From contig JAJZBI010000014.1 in the NCBI GenBank assembly GCA_021798985.1, positions 1 to 64,000 on the forward strand: a stretch of DNA of 64,000 nucleotides. Direction: 5' to 3'. Shown here one piece after another: positions 17,087-26,374 of this stretch (the first letter of the stretch is position 1; every line of letters starts with the position of its first letter). The notes under the pieces were generated by a model, which searched no databases, was not told the DNA's origin, and was given only the letters and a program-made list of their open reading frames with translations. Position numbers and translations under genes: made by a program. The DNA is from Actinomycetes bacterium. GTDB lineage: Bacteria; Actinomycetota; Acidimicrobiia; Acidimicrobiales; Bog-793.

Positions 17087-19492
17087 TTGGCATCGAGAGC
17101 ATCCACGGGCACCGCTGAGCGCCACGCGCACGCCCACCGGCTCGTCGCATCGTCCTTCGACGGCGCGGCGCCCGAGGTGCGCGACCAGCTCGAGCAGCTG
17201 CGCGCCGGGGTGCAGCTCGTCGCCGACCTCGCCGCCGGCCTCGGCGACCGCGACCCGGCCACGCTGCTCGGCGGAGCTTGCACGGCGTTCACGCAGGTCC
17301 TCGGCGCGCTGCGCGCGAGCACGTGGTCGGAGGACTTCGACGGGACGATCCGGCTGCGTCAATCGAGGGTCGCTGATCGCGTGCCCGTCGCAGAGCTCGG
17401 CCGTCTGCCGGCCGTCTCGGCGCTCGCCGAGCTGCTGGACAGTGCTGATGCCGAGCGCCCGGCGGCCGAGCGCCCAGCTTCGGAGTGGACGGTGCGCGTG
17501 GCAACCGAGGGCGGCGGTTCGCGAGAGGTCTCCCTGCTCGTCGTCCCGATTGGGAAGCGCGCGCTCTACCTGCTCGAAGCGGAGGCGAGTCGGCGCTGGA
17601 GCGAGCACGAGGTGGCGGTGGCCACGATCGTGGCCGCGCTCAGCGAGCAGAGCTCGCGAGACGCCCGTCGGGCCCGCGAAGAGCGGCAGCACGCCGCGAC
17701 CGCCGACGCGCTGCGCGGGCTGCTCGAGGCCGGGATCCAGGCGAGCTCGGCGATCGAGGCGGCGCGCGCGCTCGCCCGCACGGCCGCCCAGGTTCTCGAT
17801 TTCCCGGTCGGCTGCGCGTACCTCGTCGATGAGGACGGCCTGATCATCGATGCCGTGAGCGTAGGCGCCGACGCGCTGCACGCCGAGCGCCTGCGGACGA
17901 ACCTGCTCGGCAAGCTCGCCCGCGGCTCTCCGGTGTGGTGCCGCACCGTCGAGGGCCCGACGGCAGGGCCCGACCTCATCAGCGACACCACGACGACGGG
18001 CTCGGTGCGCGCCGGAGGGGTTGCCGAGGCGCTCGAGCTGCGCGCGATGGCGGCGATTCCGCTCCTATCGAGCGACGGCCCACTCGGGCTCGTGCTCTGC
18101 GGCGACACCGAGCCGCGACCGCGTTGGCGAGTCGGGGACCGCGAACTGCTTGCGCAGCTGAGCCTCGAGGGGGCGGTCGTGGTGGACAACGCCCGGCTGC
18201 GCGCCGCCGAGCGCTACGAAGCGACCCATGACGCGCTCACCGGTCTGGTCAATCGCCGCGCGTTTCTCGCCAAGCTGCGCCAGGCGCTTGGCTCTGCCGA
18301 TGCCGAGCCCACCGAGCTCGCCGTGCTGCTGTTGGATCTCGACCGCTTCAAGGAGGTGAACGACCACCTCGGCCATCACCGCGGCGACGAGCTGCTCGCC
18401 GGCGTCGGCGAGCGGCTGCGCGCCGGCGTGGCCGGGGCGGGGACGCTCGCCCGGCTCGGCGGTGACGAGTTCGCGGTGCTGGTCGCCAAGGGCGGGAGCG
18501 CGGCGCGCGCGATGCAGCTCGCGGAGCGCCTCGCCGGCGCGCTCGCCGAGCCGTTCGAGGTTGGCGACGCACTCTTGCACGTGGATGCCAGCATCGGGAT
18601 CGCCTGTGCGCCCGAGCACGCGCGGGACGCCGACGTCTTGTTGCAGCGGGCCGACGCGGCGATGTACCACGCGAAGCGCGACGGGCTCGGCGCCGTCGTC
18701 TACGGCCCCGCCGTGGCGGCGGAGGCTGCCGCCGAGCTTGGGCTGCTGGCCGACCTGCGCCGGGCGCTCGCGAGTGAGGGCGAGCTCACCTTGCACTACC
18801 AGCCGAAGGTGGACCTGCGAAACGGCGCCCTGTGCGGCGTCGAGGCGCTGGTCCGTTGGCAGCACCCCCGCCACGGGCTGCTTCCGCCCGACCACTTCGT
18901 GCCGCTCGCCGAGGAGACCGGGCTGATCCGCGCGCTCACGAACTGGGTCGTGCCCGAGGCGATCCGCCAGGCGCGCGCCTGGCGGACGGCGGGCTTCGAC
19001 GTCCCGGTCGCCGTCAATGTCTCGGCGCGCGACATCGCCGATCCGGGCTTTGCCGCACGCGTCGAGGGATGGCTGGGCGACCAGCCCATCGCCGGGCGGC
19101 TCATCATCGAGGTCACCGAGCGGACCGTGATGGCAGATCGCCGGGCGGCGAGCGGCGCGCTCCAACAACTCCGCGACCTCGGTTGTCGCATCAGCCTCGA
19201 CGACTTCGGCACGGGCTACTCCTCGCTCGCCTACCTCGAGGCGCTGCCCGTCGACGAGCTCAAGATCGACCGGCAGTTCCTTCACCTCGCGCGATCGCGT
19301 GGCGCGCTCGTCCGTTCGATCATCGAGCTCGGCCACGACCTCGACATGCGGGTTGTGGCCGAGGGCGTAGAGTCCGCCGAGCACGGGCGCTGGCTCGCGG
19401 AGCTCGGCTGCGACGAGGCCCAGGGCTTCCGCTTCAGCGCGGCGCTCCCCGCCGGCGAGCTCCTCGCCTGGGTGCGCTCGGGCTCATCGTGA
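17087..19492 (+). CDS. GAF-GGDEF-EAL protein (c-di-GMP synthesis/breakdown)
   Basis: An 801-residue signalling protein without obvious membrane segments. One or two GAF-like sensor regions (roughly residues 40-360) precede a diguanylate cyclase domain with intact GGDEF (458-462), then a phosphodiesterase domain with intact EAL (586-588) and DDFGTGYSSL (705-714), NVSARD and EVTERT. Both halves look catalytically competent; no RxxD inhibitory site is seen before GGDEF. The start is set by AGGAGG five bases before TTG 17087, since longer frames run into low-complexity sequence. It is divergent from the uncharacterised toroid-like gene. Confidence 0.93.
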   Translation: MASRASTGTAERHAHAHRLVASSFDGAAPEVRDQLEQLRAGVQLVADLAAGLGDRDPATLLGGACTAFTQVLGALRASTWSEDFDGTIRLRQSRVADRVPVAELGRLPAVSALAELLDSADAERPAAERPASEWTVRVATEGGGSREVSLLVVPIGKRALYLLEAEASRRWSEHEVAVATIVAALSEQSSRDARRAREERQHAATADALRGLLEAGIQASSAIEAARALARTAAQVLDFPVGCAYLVDEDGLIIDAVSVGADALHAERLRTNLLGKLARGSPVWCRTVEGPTAGPDLISDTTTTGSVRAGGVAEALELRAMAAIPLLSSDGPLGLVLCGDTEPRPRWRVGDRELLAQLSLEGAVVVDNARLRAAERYEATHDALTGLVNRRAFLAKLRQALGSADAEPTELAVLLLDLDRFKEVNDHLGHHRGDELLAGVGERLRAGVAGAGTLARLGGDEFAVLVAKGGSAARAMQLAERLAGALAEPFEVGDALLHVDASIGIACAPEHARDADVLLQRADAAMYHAKRDGLGAVVYGPAVAAEAAAELGLLADLRRALASEGELTLHYQPKVDLRNGALCGVEALVRWQHPRHGLLPPDHFVPLAEETGLIRALTNWVVPEAIRQARAWRTAGFDVPVAVNVSARDIADPGFAARVEGWLGDQPIAGRLIIEVTERTVMADRRAASGALQQLRDLGCRISLDDFGTGYSSLAYLEALPVDELKIDRQFLHLARSRGALVRSIIELGHDLDMRVVAEGVESAEHGRWLAELGCDEAQGFRFSAALPAGELLAWVRSGSS

Positions 19493-19688
19493 CCGACCGA
19501 GTCCTTCGCGATCACGCCGGCGGCCGAGTGCGGCGCAGCGCCGTCGCGCGACCGGACGACGGGCGGCGATCGCCGCGAGCGTTCGACCGGGCAGCGCCGG
19601 TCGGCCGTGGTCGTGGTGCCCGATGCGTCCGAGCGAGGTGGACCGGTGGGGTTGCATCGCGGCGCCCCGACGGTGGCAAGACTGCATC

Positions 19689-20363
19689 ATGGCCGGTGCG
19701 CTTCCCTCGAGGGTGGTCTTCGACGTCAACGGCACGTTGTCGGACCTCTCGCCCATGCAGGAGTACTTCACGCGGCGGGGGCTCCCGCGCCCCAGCGCGT
19801 CGCTGTGGTTCGCGACGGTGCTGCGCGACGGCTTCGCGCTCGCTGCCGCGGGGGCGTTCCAGCCCTTCAGCGCGCTGGCGGAGGCGGCGGCGAGAGAGCT
19901 GTTCTGGCCCACGCTCGGCGAGGCGGAGAGCCGCCGTGCGGCCGCCGAGGTGATGGCGGGATTCGCGGAGCTCTCGGTGCATCCCGACGTAGCGGGCGGG
20001 GTTGCCGCTCTCGGCCGGCTCGGGTGCAAGCTCGCCGCCCTCACCAACGGCTCGGCGAGCAACGCCGCCGCGCTGCTCGAGCGCGCCGGCCTGCGGGACG
20101 CCTTCGGCCCGGTGCTCTCGGTCGATGACGCAGGCGCCTGGAAGCCGGAGCGGGGCGCCTACGAGCTGGCTGCGCGCGTGCTGGATCAGCGGCCCGAGGA
20201 GCTCTTGCTCGTCGCCGCCCATCCCTGGGACATTGACGGGGCCGGGCGGGCCGGCCTCGCCACGGCGTGGCTTAACCGCGCCGGTGGCCCCTATCCGGGC
20301 GTCTTTCGTGCCCCGGACCTCGTCGTCCGCGACCTCGGGGCGCTCGCCGACGAACTGGGATGA
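19689..20363 (+). CDS. HAD-superfamily hydrolase, haloacid dehalogenase type II-like
   Basis: The 224-residue product has the nucleophile motif VVFDVNGTLSDL (D12), motif II LTNGS, the lysine of AWKPERGAYELAA and the last motif AAHPWDIDGAGRAGL. That arrangement is closest to L-2-haloacid dehalogenases, but many such proteins are phosphatases, so the substrate is open. The chosen ATG starts just before the motif; a frame opening at 19623 adds a segment unlike the family. It converges on the SCO1 gene with a gap of 27 bases. Confidence 0.85.
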   Translation: MAGALPSRVVFDVNGTLSDLSPMQEYFTRRGLPRPSASLWFATVLRDGFALAAAGAFQPFSALAEAAARELFWPTLGEAESRRAAAEVMAGFAELSVHPDVAGGVAALGRLGCKLAALTNGSASNAAALLERAGLRDAFGPVLSVDDAGAWKPERGAYELAARVLDQRPEELLLVAAHPWDIDGAGRAGLATAWLNRAGGPYPGVFRAPDLVVRDLGALADELG

Positions 20364-20390
20364 GCGCTCCAGACCCCGGGGCGAGAGCGC

Positions 20391-21167
20391 TCAGGAGTGC
20401 AAGAGGTCGCCTGCGACCTGGGCGATGCCGCTTCCCCAGCTGGTCAGCTGGGGCGCCGGCAGGAACGCGTGCCCGGACTTGGTGTGGTCGACGGCAGGAG
20501 AGGCGATGAAGCGCTCCTGGCCGTTGGCGTTGATGAAGTAGATCATCGAGGAGTGCTGCACGTCGGCATTGGGGCCCGGCGCGTAGACCTGGATGCCGTA
20601 GTGCGCCCAGATCTGTCGGAGCTCGGGGACCGGGCCGGTGAAGAAGTGCCACGACGGGATGAGGTCGAGGCGGTGCTCCTTGCTGAAGGCGGCCACGGCG
20701 CTCACCTGGGTGTGGAAGCGGTTGACGTTGACCGCCATGAAGACCACCTGCTTCGCGCTCGCCCCGAGGTCGTGGTAGGCGTCCACGAACTCCTGGGAGA
20801 CGATCGGGCAGATGTCGGTGCAGTGCGGGTCCATGAACTCGAGCACCACGACCTTGTGGCGGAACGAGGAGAGCGAGAAGCGCCGGCCCTGCTGGTCGAC
20901 GAGGCTGAAGCTGGGCGCCGCCTGGTGCGGGACGGGGGAGAGGCCCATCAGCACGGCCGTCGAGGACGAGATGTTGGCCGGGATGCCGCTTGGACGCAGG
21001 TTGGCGAGGCTCGTCGCCGCGTCACGCCGGGAGATGCCGATGTAGGCGAGTGCCCCGGCGAGCACGACGCCGACGCTGAGCATGACGAAGTACCAGCGTC
21101 CGGGGCGAAAGCGCGTGCCCGCCGGGCTCGCGCTGCTCGAGTCCGTGCTCACTGGCGTCGCGCTCAT
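20391..21167 (-). CDS. SCO1/SenC family copper/thiol-redox protein
   Basis: Membrane-anchored thioredoxin-fold protein of the type that supplies copper to cytochrome c oxidase. One N-terminal membrane segment (about residues 25-46) leaves the domain outside the cell membrane. The copper ligands are C116 and C120 in DPHCTDIC and H205 in QHSSMIYFIN. The 258-residue length is typical. The start ATG has AGGGGTGA upstream. No oxidase subunit genes are in the window. It is followed upstream on the same strand by TauE/SafE, but 310 bases separate them. Confidence 0.93.
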   Translation of the reverse strand: MSATPVSTDSSSASPAGTRFRPGRWYFVMLSVGVVLAGALAYIGISRRDAATSLANLRPSGIPANISSSTAVLMGLSPVPHQAAPSFSLVDQQGRRFSLSSFRHKVVVLEFMDPHCTDICPIVSQEFVDAYHDLGASAKQVVFMAVNVNRFHTQVSAVAAFSKEHRLDLIPSWHFFTGPVPELRQIWAHYGIQVYAPGPNADVQHSSMIYFINANGQERFIASPAVDHTKSGHAFLPAPQLTSWGSGIAQVAGDLLHS

Positions 21168-21480
21168 CGAGGTCACCCCTTCGGCCAGGCAGTCGGCGGC
21201 GCCCCCACCGTACGCGTCCGCCGAGGCGCGAACCAAGCAGGGGCGATCAGCCGGCGGCCGGGCCGTCCTCCCGCAACGAGCGAGTCGATCGTCGACCGGC
21301 TCGCCCCACGGCGCGGTCGTCCCGGACTCGCCGGCCCCTTGGAGGGGCGAGATGGGCCGCACGCCCGTCTCGGTAGCGCCGTGCCCGTGTGTGCGCGCCG
21401 CGGCCCGCTGGATCTCCATCTTGCCCCTGAAGGGCTCTGGCATCCCCGCCTCGACGGCCGCGGCGAGCGAGCGCGCTCGC
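21168..21480. other. Intergenic stretch, no gene seen
   Basis: Between the SCO1 start and the TauE/SafE stop there is no recognisable coding sequence. The SCO1 promoter should be here. The right end carries the palindrome listed separately. Confidence 0.5.
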
Positions 21481-21482
21481 TC
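21465..21482 (-). terminator. 18-base perfect palindrome at the end of the TauE/SafE gene
   Basis: The sequence GAGCGAGCG and its exact complement form an 18-base palindrome starting at the stop codon of the TauE/SafE gene. It could fold as a hairpin terminator in the transcript, though no U-tract follows, so it may be Rho-assisted or a protein-binding site. Confidence 0.4.
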
Positions 21483-22233
21483 AGCCGAACGCGTTGAGCC
21501 CGAGGTGGACGGCGAGGGCGAGGCCGCCGCACGCGATCAGGACTCGCAAGACTCGCGTGGGGGCCCGGCGCACGACCCTTGGGCCGAGACGGCCCCCGAT
21601 CAGCGAGCCGGCGCCGAGGGGGAGCACCGCCAGCCAGTGCACCGGGCCGAATGCGGCGAAGCCGATCGCCGCGACCGCGTTGGTGAGTCCGACCAGCACG
21701 TTCTTCATCGCATTGGCGCGGGCCAAGGTCTCCCCCGTGCTGAAGAGGAGGATCACGAGCAACAGCACCCCCGCCGCCGCGCCGAAGTACCCGCCGTAGA
21801 TGGTGACGGCGAGTACGGCGGCGTTCAGTCGCCAGCCCGGGCTCGGCGAGGCGGGAGGCGCGTTCTGCTCCGCCCGCGAGCGCGCCAGCATGGCGAATGA
21901 CGCCCCGCCGATGAAGAAGGGGACGATGCGCGCGAAGTCGCCCGAGGGCGTCACGAGCAAGAGCGCGCTGCCGGTCAACCCGCCGGCGAAGGCGAACAAG
22001 GCCAGGCGTCGGGCGCGGCTGCGCTGGCCCGTCAGCTCGGGGCGCGAACCGCTCACGGCGCCGACGCTGCTGAAGATGAGCGAGACCGTATTCGTGACGT
22101 TGGCGCTGACCGGGCCCATGCCGACTGCGAGCAGGGCCGGGTAGCTCACAAGGGAGGCGAGGCCGGCGACGCTGCCGGTGAGACCGCCACCGAGCCCGGC
22201 GAAGAGCAACCACAGGTAGTCGAGCGGCGCCAC
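21481..22233 (-). CDS. TauE/SafE (TSUP) family membrane transporter
   Basis: A 250-residue protein with about eight hydrophobic segments and the family hallmark near the N-terminus (FAGLGGGLTGSVAGLASLVSYPALLAVG) and its repeat in the second half (VTIYGGYFGAAAGVLLLVILL). TSUP proteins export sulfite, sulfoacetate or related anions. The substrate cannot be fixed from the sequence. The gene lies between SCO1 and a run of DoxX-like genes, all minus strand. A second TSUP gene occurs at 52.9-53.7 kb. Confidence 0.9.
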   Translation of the reverse strand: MAPLDYLWLLFAGLGGGLTGSVAGLASLVSYPALLAVGMGPVSANVTNTVSLIFSSVGAVSGSRPELTGQRSRARRLALFAFAGGLTGSALLLVTPSGDFARIVPFFIGGASFAMLARSRAEQNAPPASPSPGWRLNAAVLAVTIYGGYFGAAAGVLLLVILLFSTGETLARANAMKNVLVGLTNAVAAIGFAAFGPVHWLAVLPLGAGSLIGGRLGPRVVRRAPTRVLRVLIACGGLALAVHLGLNAFG

Positions 22234-22302
22234 AGGGCGGCAAGGCCTAGCGCTGCGGCCCGACGGCGAACCGCCGGGCCGGGCGTGGTTGGTCGCTTGC
22301 GA

Positions 22303-22713
22303 TCAGCGCGCTCCCTCTGCGAGCAGCCCGAGGCCGATCCCGAGCATCCAGACATCCTTGCTCACGGCCATGCCAGCTGGCGTGGGCCAGATGCTCCCGG
22401 CTCGGCGCATTCCCGGGCTGCGCCAGTACAGGCCGAGCAGGCCGGCCGAGAAGGCCGTGAGCGCGAGCCCGGCGAGGCGGCTGTCGACGAGCGGCATGAC
22501 GAGCGCTGCCCCCGTCGCGATCTCGGCCCCCGCCAGCAGCTTCAAGAACCGCGCCGGCGGCACGGCCGAAAGTGGGGGATAGGCGCCAGCTGCCATGGCG
22601 TGCACGCCCTCGGCCCGCTCGTGCGGGGCGTTCCACTTCTCGAACCCAGCGTGGAGGATGTAAACGCCGGTTGCCAGACGGCCCGGCAGGGTGCGTGGGT
22701 GCGCGAGTTTCAC
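22303..22713 (-). CDS. Small DoxX-like membrane protein
   Basis: The 136-residue product has about four hydrophobic segments and the DoxX-type start RLATGVYILHAGFEKWN, followed by FLKLLAGAEIATGAALVMP. DoxX-like proteins are small integral membrane proteins tied in mycobacteria to thiol-based oxidative-stress defence. Function here is unproven. It lies 15 bases beyond the mycothiol-type isomerase gene on the same strand and is probably co-transcribed with it. Confidence 0.78.
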   Translation of the reverse strand: MKLAHPRTLPGRLATGVYILHAGFEKWNAPHERAEGVHAMAAGAYPPLSAVPPARFLKLLAGAEIATGAALVMPLVDSRLAGLALTAFSAGLLGLYWRSPGMRRAGSIWPTPAGMAVSKDVWMLGIGLGLLAEGAR

Positions 22714-22728
22714 GGCAGTCGGTCTCCC

Positions 22729-23502
22729 TCAAAAGCCGGTGAAGACCTGGCGCGCCCGTTCGAGCTCGCGGCCTTCGCTGTTGATCGAGAAGAGGTGGGC
22801 CGGATCGAGTCGCCCCGCGACGAGGCGGATCAGCTCGGCGGCCGTCAGCTCGAGCACCGGTGCAGCCGCCCGGGCCGGCGCGTCGGTTACCGCCAGCTGT
22901 GGTCCGAGCGTGAACCCGAAGACGCGCGCCGGGTCGGCGGTGCGCACGGTCAGCTCGGCCGACTCCTCCAGGGGCTTGCCGACCCGCAGCGCGAAGTCAC
23001 CGAGCCCGTCGACCAGCAGCGCCACGGCATCATCGAGCAGCTCGGCCCGGTCGTGGTACATGACGGTGACGTCCCAGCGGTGGAGCGCGTGCTCGCTCAG
23101 GCGCAGGTGGAGCAGCCCCGCGGCGTCGAGCTCACGTCCGAACATCTCGAGGTGCAGCCCGGCGAGCTCGGCGTCGGTGAGCCCCTCGAGCCGCTCGATG
23201 AGGTGCCGATCGGCGGCGACGAAGTCGTCGGCCTGCCCCTGCGGCGCCTTGGCGTCCCACGCGGCCCATCGCTCGCGCAGCGCCTCGTGGGAAGGAGGAT
23301 CCGTCGCCTCGCTGGCCGTATCGACCAGCAGCGAGAAGATCTCGGCGCCGCTGCCGAGGTGCGACAGCACCTGCGCGATCGTCCACTGGCGGTCGTAGGA
23401 GGGACCCTGCAGGAGGGCAGAGTCGACCCAGCGGTCCAACAGACCGCTCAGGTCGTCGTGGGAGTTCCGGAGCGCGCGGATGTAGGCGCGAGCGTCAGCC
23501 AT
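22729..23502 (-). CDS. Mycothiol-dependent maleylpyruvate isomerase-family protein
   Basis: A DinB-like four-helix metal-binding domain is followed by a C-terminal SCP2-like domain, 257 residues in all, matching the TIGR03083 group. The three metal ligands of maleylpyruvate isomerase are in place: H48 (LSHLGSG), E137 and H141 (SEHALHRWDV). Characterised members use mycothiol; most relatives are mycothiol-S-transferases of unknown substrate. The gene sits between two DoxX-like genes on the same strand, and Mca further along confirms a mycothiol-type metabolism. Confidence 0.88.
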   Translation of the reverse strand: MADARAYIRALRNSHDDLSGLLDRWVDSALLQGPSYDRQWTIAQVLSHLGSGAEIFSLLVDTASEATDPPSHEALRERWAAWDAKAPQGQADDFVAADRHLIERLEGLTDAELAGLHLEMFGRELDAAGLLHLRLSEHALHRWDVTVMYHDRAELLDDAVALLVDGLGDFALRVGKPLEESAELTVRTADPARVFGFTLGPQLAVTDAPARAAAPVLELTAAELIRLVAGRLDPAHLFSINSEGRELERARQVFTGF

Positions 23503-23603
23503 AATCGCTTCCCTCTTTCAGGGCCGGGATCCTACCAACCGCCTCCACGGCGGCAGCGAGCGGCCCGGGAGCGCGCTGCGCCGCCCGTGCGACGCGCGCC
23601 CGC

Positions 23604-24155
23604 CTACGCGCTGTCGGCGTCTTTGTCCGGCAGGCGGGTGACGGTGCCCTCGGTGGCGGGCGACGACGGGCGCATTTTCTCGGCCAACGCCAAGGTGGCC
23701 GCCGCTGCGCCGATGCCGAGGGCCGCCTCGAGCAGGCCCCACGGTGCGCCGGAGCGCTGCTTGCGCAAGATGCCGTCGAGCGAGATCGGACCGGGGCCGT
23801 CGGCCGCGAGCGCGAAGGCCGCTGCCATCAAGGTGAGGTTGTACTCAAAGCCGCCGTCGCTGACCCACAGCCCGTTCTTGGCGTGCACCTTCTTCACCGC
23901 CACGGCCTGCGAGCCGGTGATCATGGCCGGTCCGAGCGGGGAGAGGAAGCCGGCGGCGGTCAGGCCGCCGCCGATCGTCTCGGCGAGCGCCGCCGCCAAG
24001 GCGTGTTGGCGCGGGGGATGCAGGTCGATCGACCGCATCATCTCCTCGGTGCCCTCGAGCCCGGGTCCGCCGAAGCTGCCGCGCAGCTTCTGCAGCCCGT
24101 GGCCAGTGATCAGCCCGCCCACCGCGAGCCGCAGGACCAAGCGTCCCAGTGCCAC
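23604..24155 (-). CDS. DoxX family membrane protein
   Basis: The 183-residue protein starts with LGRLVLRLAVGGLITGHGLQKL and has the conserved LAETIGGGLTAAGFLSPLGP segment, the pattern of DoxX proteins with four membrane spans. The C-terminal tail is hydrophilic. Mycobacterial DoxX forms a membrane complex with superoxide dismutase and a sulfurtransferase, which are not in this window. It lies upstream of the mycothiol-type isomerase on the same strand, about 100 bases away. Confidence 0.88.
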   Translation of the reverse strand: MALGRLVLRLAVGGLITGHGLQKLRGSFGGPGLEGTEEMMRSIDLHPPRQHALAAALAETIGGGLTAAGFLSPLGPAMITGSQAVAVKKVHAKNGLWVSDGGFEYNLTLMAAAFALAADGPGPISLDGILRKQRSGAPWGLLEAALGIGAAAATLALAEKMRPSSPATEGTVTRLPDKDADSA

Positions 24156-24279
24156 CTCGTGCTCCTCTCCGCCCGCAGGCCTCCTCCCGGCCGCCCCGGA
24201 GCCGGGCGCGCAGACCCACCGGCGGCGACGGCACGGCCGGCCGGGCCCGGCTCATCACGGGGCGGCGTACACCGCCTCG

Positions 24280-25899
24280 CTACCCCGCGCCGGGCCGGGC
24301 AAACGTCGCCGCGTGCTCGCGCTCGGGGGCAGGGGTGGCCGCCTCGGTGCCGTCCCCGTGGCGCAAGGTGGTGAGCGCCACGACCGCAGCGACGAGGATC
24401 AAGCCTGCTGAGGTCCACAGCGCGTCGCGCAGGCCCGCTCGGAACGCCCCGAAGGCGGCGTGGATGACCTTGTTCACGATCGAGCCGTAGAGGTTGGACG
24501 CCCCCGAGTTCGAGGGCACGCTGCCGGTTTCGATCGCCCGGATGACGATCGCCTGGAAGACGTTGGGGATCCCCAATGCGTGGAGGCGTGCGCTCAAGTC
24601 GCCGGTGAGGTGGCCGTTGACGAGTGACCCGAGCACGGCCACGCCGAAGACGGCGCCGAGCTCGCGGCTTGTGTTGGTTGCCGAGGCGGCCATCCCAGAC
24701 TTCTCGGGCCGCACCACCGACAGCGCGACGGAGGTCATCGGCACGACGGCGAGGCCGAAGCCGAGGCCGCTCGCTGCGAGGCAGGCGGCGAGCGGAGCAA
24801 AGCCTTGGCCGGACTGCAGCACGGCATTGGTGCCGAGCATCCCGCCTGCTGCCAGGGCGCAGCCGCTCGCCATTGGCAGGCGGGGACCGATCGCTGACAC
24901 GAGGCGGCCGGCGAACAGCGAGGCGAGGATCATCGCGCCGGCCATCGCCAAGAAGACCTCGGCGGTCCGGTAGGCGGAGTAGCCAACCACGCTCTGCAGG
25001 TACAGCGCGGTGAAGAAGAAGATCGAGAAGATCCCAAAGAACGTCGCGAAGGCGACGAACAAGGCGCCGGAGAACGCCGGCGTGCGCAGGTAGGCGAGCT
25101 CGAGCATTGGGGCACGGACGCGCCGCTCGATCTGCAAGAACGAGACGAACGCCACCCCGGCGACGACGAAGAGCGTCAGGATCGGGGCGCTTGCGTAGCC
25201 GTTGGACTCGCCGACGATCACCCCGAACGCCAGGGCGGCGAGTGCAAGCGTCCCCGCTCCGAAGCCCCACAGGTCAAGGCGCGCCCCGGCGACGGGATCT
25301 GCGCTCTCGGGCAGCACGACGAGCGCCCCGAGCACCGTCAACAGCCCGGCGCCGAGGTTGAAGAAGAAGATCGCGCGCCACGTGCCGATCCCCACGAGCG
25401 CCCCGCCGACGACCGGCCCGCAGGCGAGCGCGAGACCTGAGATGGCGGCCCACGTACCGAGCGCCTCGGCACGCTCGCGCCGTCCGGGGTACAGGTGACG
25501 GATCATCGACAAGGTGCCCGGCTCGCTCGCCGCCGCACCTGCGCCCATAATGGCCCGCCCCGCGATCAACGTCGCGGCGTTCGGCGCCAGCGCGGCGAGG
25601 AGCGATCCTGCGCAGAAGACGACCAGGCCCCCGAGCATCACCTTCTTGCGCCCGAAGCGGTCGCCGAGCGAGCCGGCCAGCAGCATCAAGCTCGCGAACA
25701 CGAGGGCGTAGCCGTTGACCACCCACTGCAGCTCAGCCACGCCGGCGTGCAGGCGCTGCTGGACGTCGGCGAGCGCCACGCTGACGATGGTGGTGTCGAG
25801 GAAGGTGAGGAACAAGACCGCACAGAGCACCGGGAGGTACCAGGCGCGCCGTGCGCCGCCGCGCTCCACCGTCGCCGGCAGTGCCGGCGTCGCGTCCAT
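24280..25899 (-). CDS. MFS drug exporter, DHA2 (EmrB/QacA) type, 14 membrane segments
   Basis: The 539-residue protein has the DHA2 start (FLDTTIVSVALADVQ), the motif A region GSLGDRFGRKKVML, motif C-like sequence and about 14 hydrophobic segments, the usual count for this group. These are proton-driven exporters of drugs or metabolites. Substrate unknown. It reads minus strand, just downstream of the secreted MTB12-like gene (19-base gap), and may be co-transcribed with it. Confidence 0.93.
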   Translation of the reverse strand: MDATPALPATVERGGARRAWYLPVLCAVLFLTFLDTTIVSVALADVQQRLHAGVAELQWVVNGYALVFASLMLLAGSLGDRFGRKKVMLGGLVVFCAGSLLAALAPNAATLIAGRAIMGAGAAASEPGTLSMIRHLYPGRRERAEALGTWAAISGLALACGPVVGGALVGIGTWRAIFFFNLGAGLLTVLGALVVLPESADPVAGARLDLWGFGAGTLALAALAFGVIVGESNGYASAPILTLFVVAGVAFVSFLQIERRVRAPMLELAYLRTPAFSGALFVAFATFFGIFSIFFFTALYLQSVVGYSAYRTAEVFLAMAGAMILASLFAGRLVSAIGPRLPMASGCALAAGGMLGTNAVLQSGQGFAPLAACLAASGLGFGLAVVPMTSVALSVVRPEKSGMAASATNTSRELGAVFGVAVLGSLVNGHLTGDLSARLHALGIPNVFQAIVIRAIETGSVPSNSGASNLYGSIVNKVIHAAFGAFRAGLRDALWTSAGLILVAAVVALTTLRHGDGTEAATPAPEREHAATFARPGAG

Positions 25900-25918
25900 G
25901 CTCAGCGAGGAGGAGCGA

Positions 25919-26374
25919 TCAACGGATGCCCGTGCACGCCTTCACCTTGGCGCCTTCCAGGCGGAGCAGGCCGCAGAAGCTCGCGTCGCCGACCTTCCAG
26001 CGCTTGGTCTGGAACACGGCCGTACCAGTCTGGTTCTTCAGGACCGGGTGTCCCCCCTCGAAGATGGTGTAGTGCACCGTGGCGCTCTTGGTCCCGTGCA
26101 CGACGACCTTGGACACCTTGGCCGAGACGGCGCCCATCAGCGCGCGCTGGCCCTTGATCACCGCAGCGAACTTCGGACCGTCCTGGAGCAAGGCCACCTT
26201 CTGGGCCACCGAGGTCTTCGGGCTGAAGAAGGCTTCCCAGTTGGCGCGTACCTGCGCGGCGGCCGTCGCCGCCCCGGCGAGGGGCGCGATCGCGAGCACC
26301 CCGGCGAGCGCGAGGCTCGAGGCCGACCCGGCCCGACGGAGCAGGCTCCGGTGTCTCGATGACGTCCCATTCAT
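25919..26374 (-). CDS. Secreted protein, MTB12-like
   Basis: The 151-residue precursor has an N-terminal signal peptide: basic start, hydrophobic core SLALAGVLAIAPLAGAA and an AxA site near residue 37. The mature part (NWEAFFSPKTSVAQKVALLQDG, core about residues 45-65) resembles the C-terminal domain of mycobacterial low-molecular-weight antigen MTB12, whose role is unknown. Two cysteines near the C-terminus (SFCGLL, KACTGIR) may form a disulfide. It precedes the MFS exporter gene on the same strand. Confidence 0.8.
   Translation of the reverse strand: MNGTSSRHRSLLRRAGSASSLALAGVLAIAPLAGAATAAAQVRANWEAFFSPKTSVAQKVALLQDGPKFAAVIKGQRALMGAVSAKVSKVVVHGTKSATVHYTIFEGGHPVLKNQTGTAVFQTKRWKVGDASFCGLLRLEGAKVKACTGIR

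Noticed and set aside
22285-24411. A 708-codon plus-strand open frame over the DoxX and isomerase genes
   Set aside because: The minus-strand genes carry recognisable families and metal ligands; the plus-strand translation is low-complexity.
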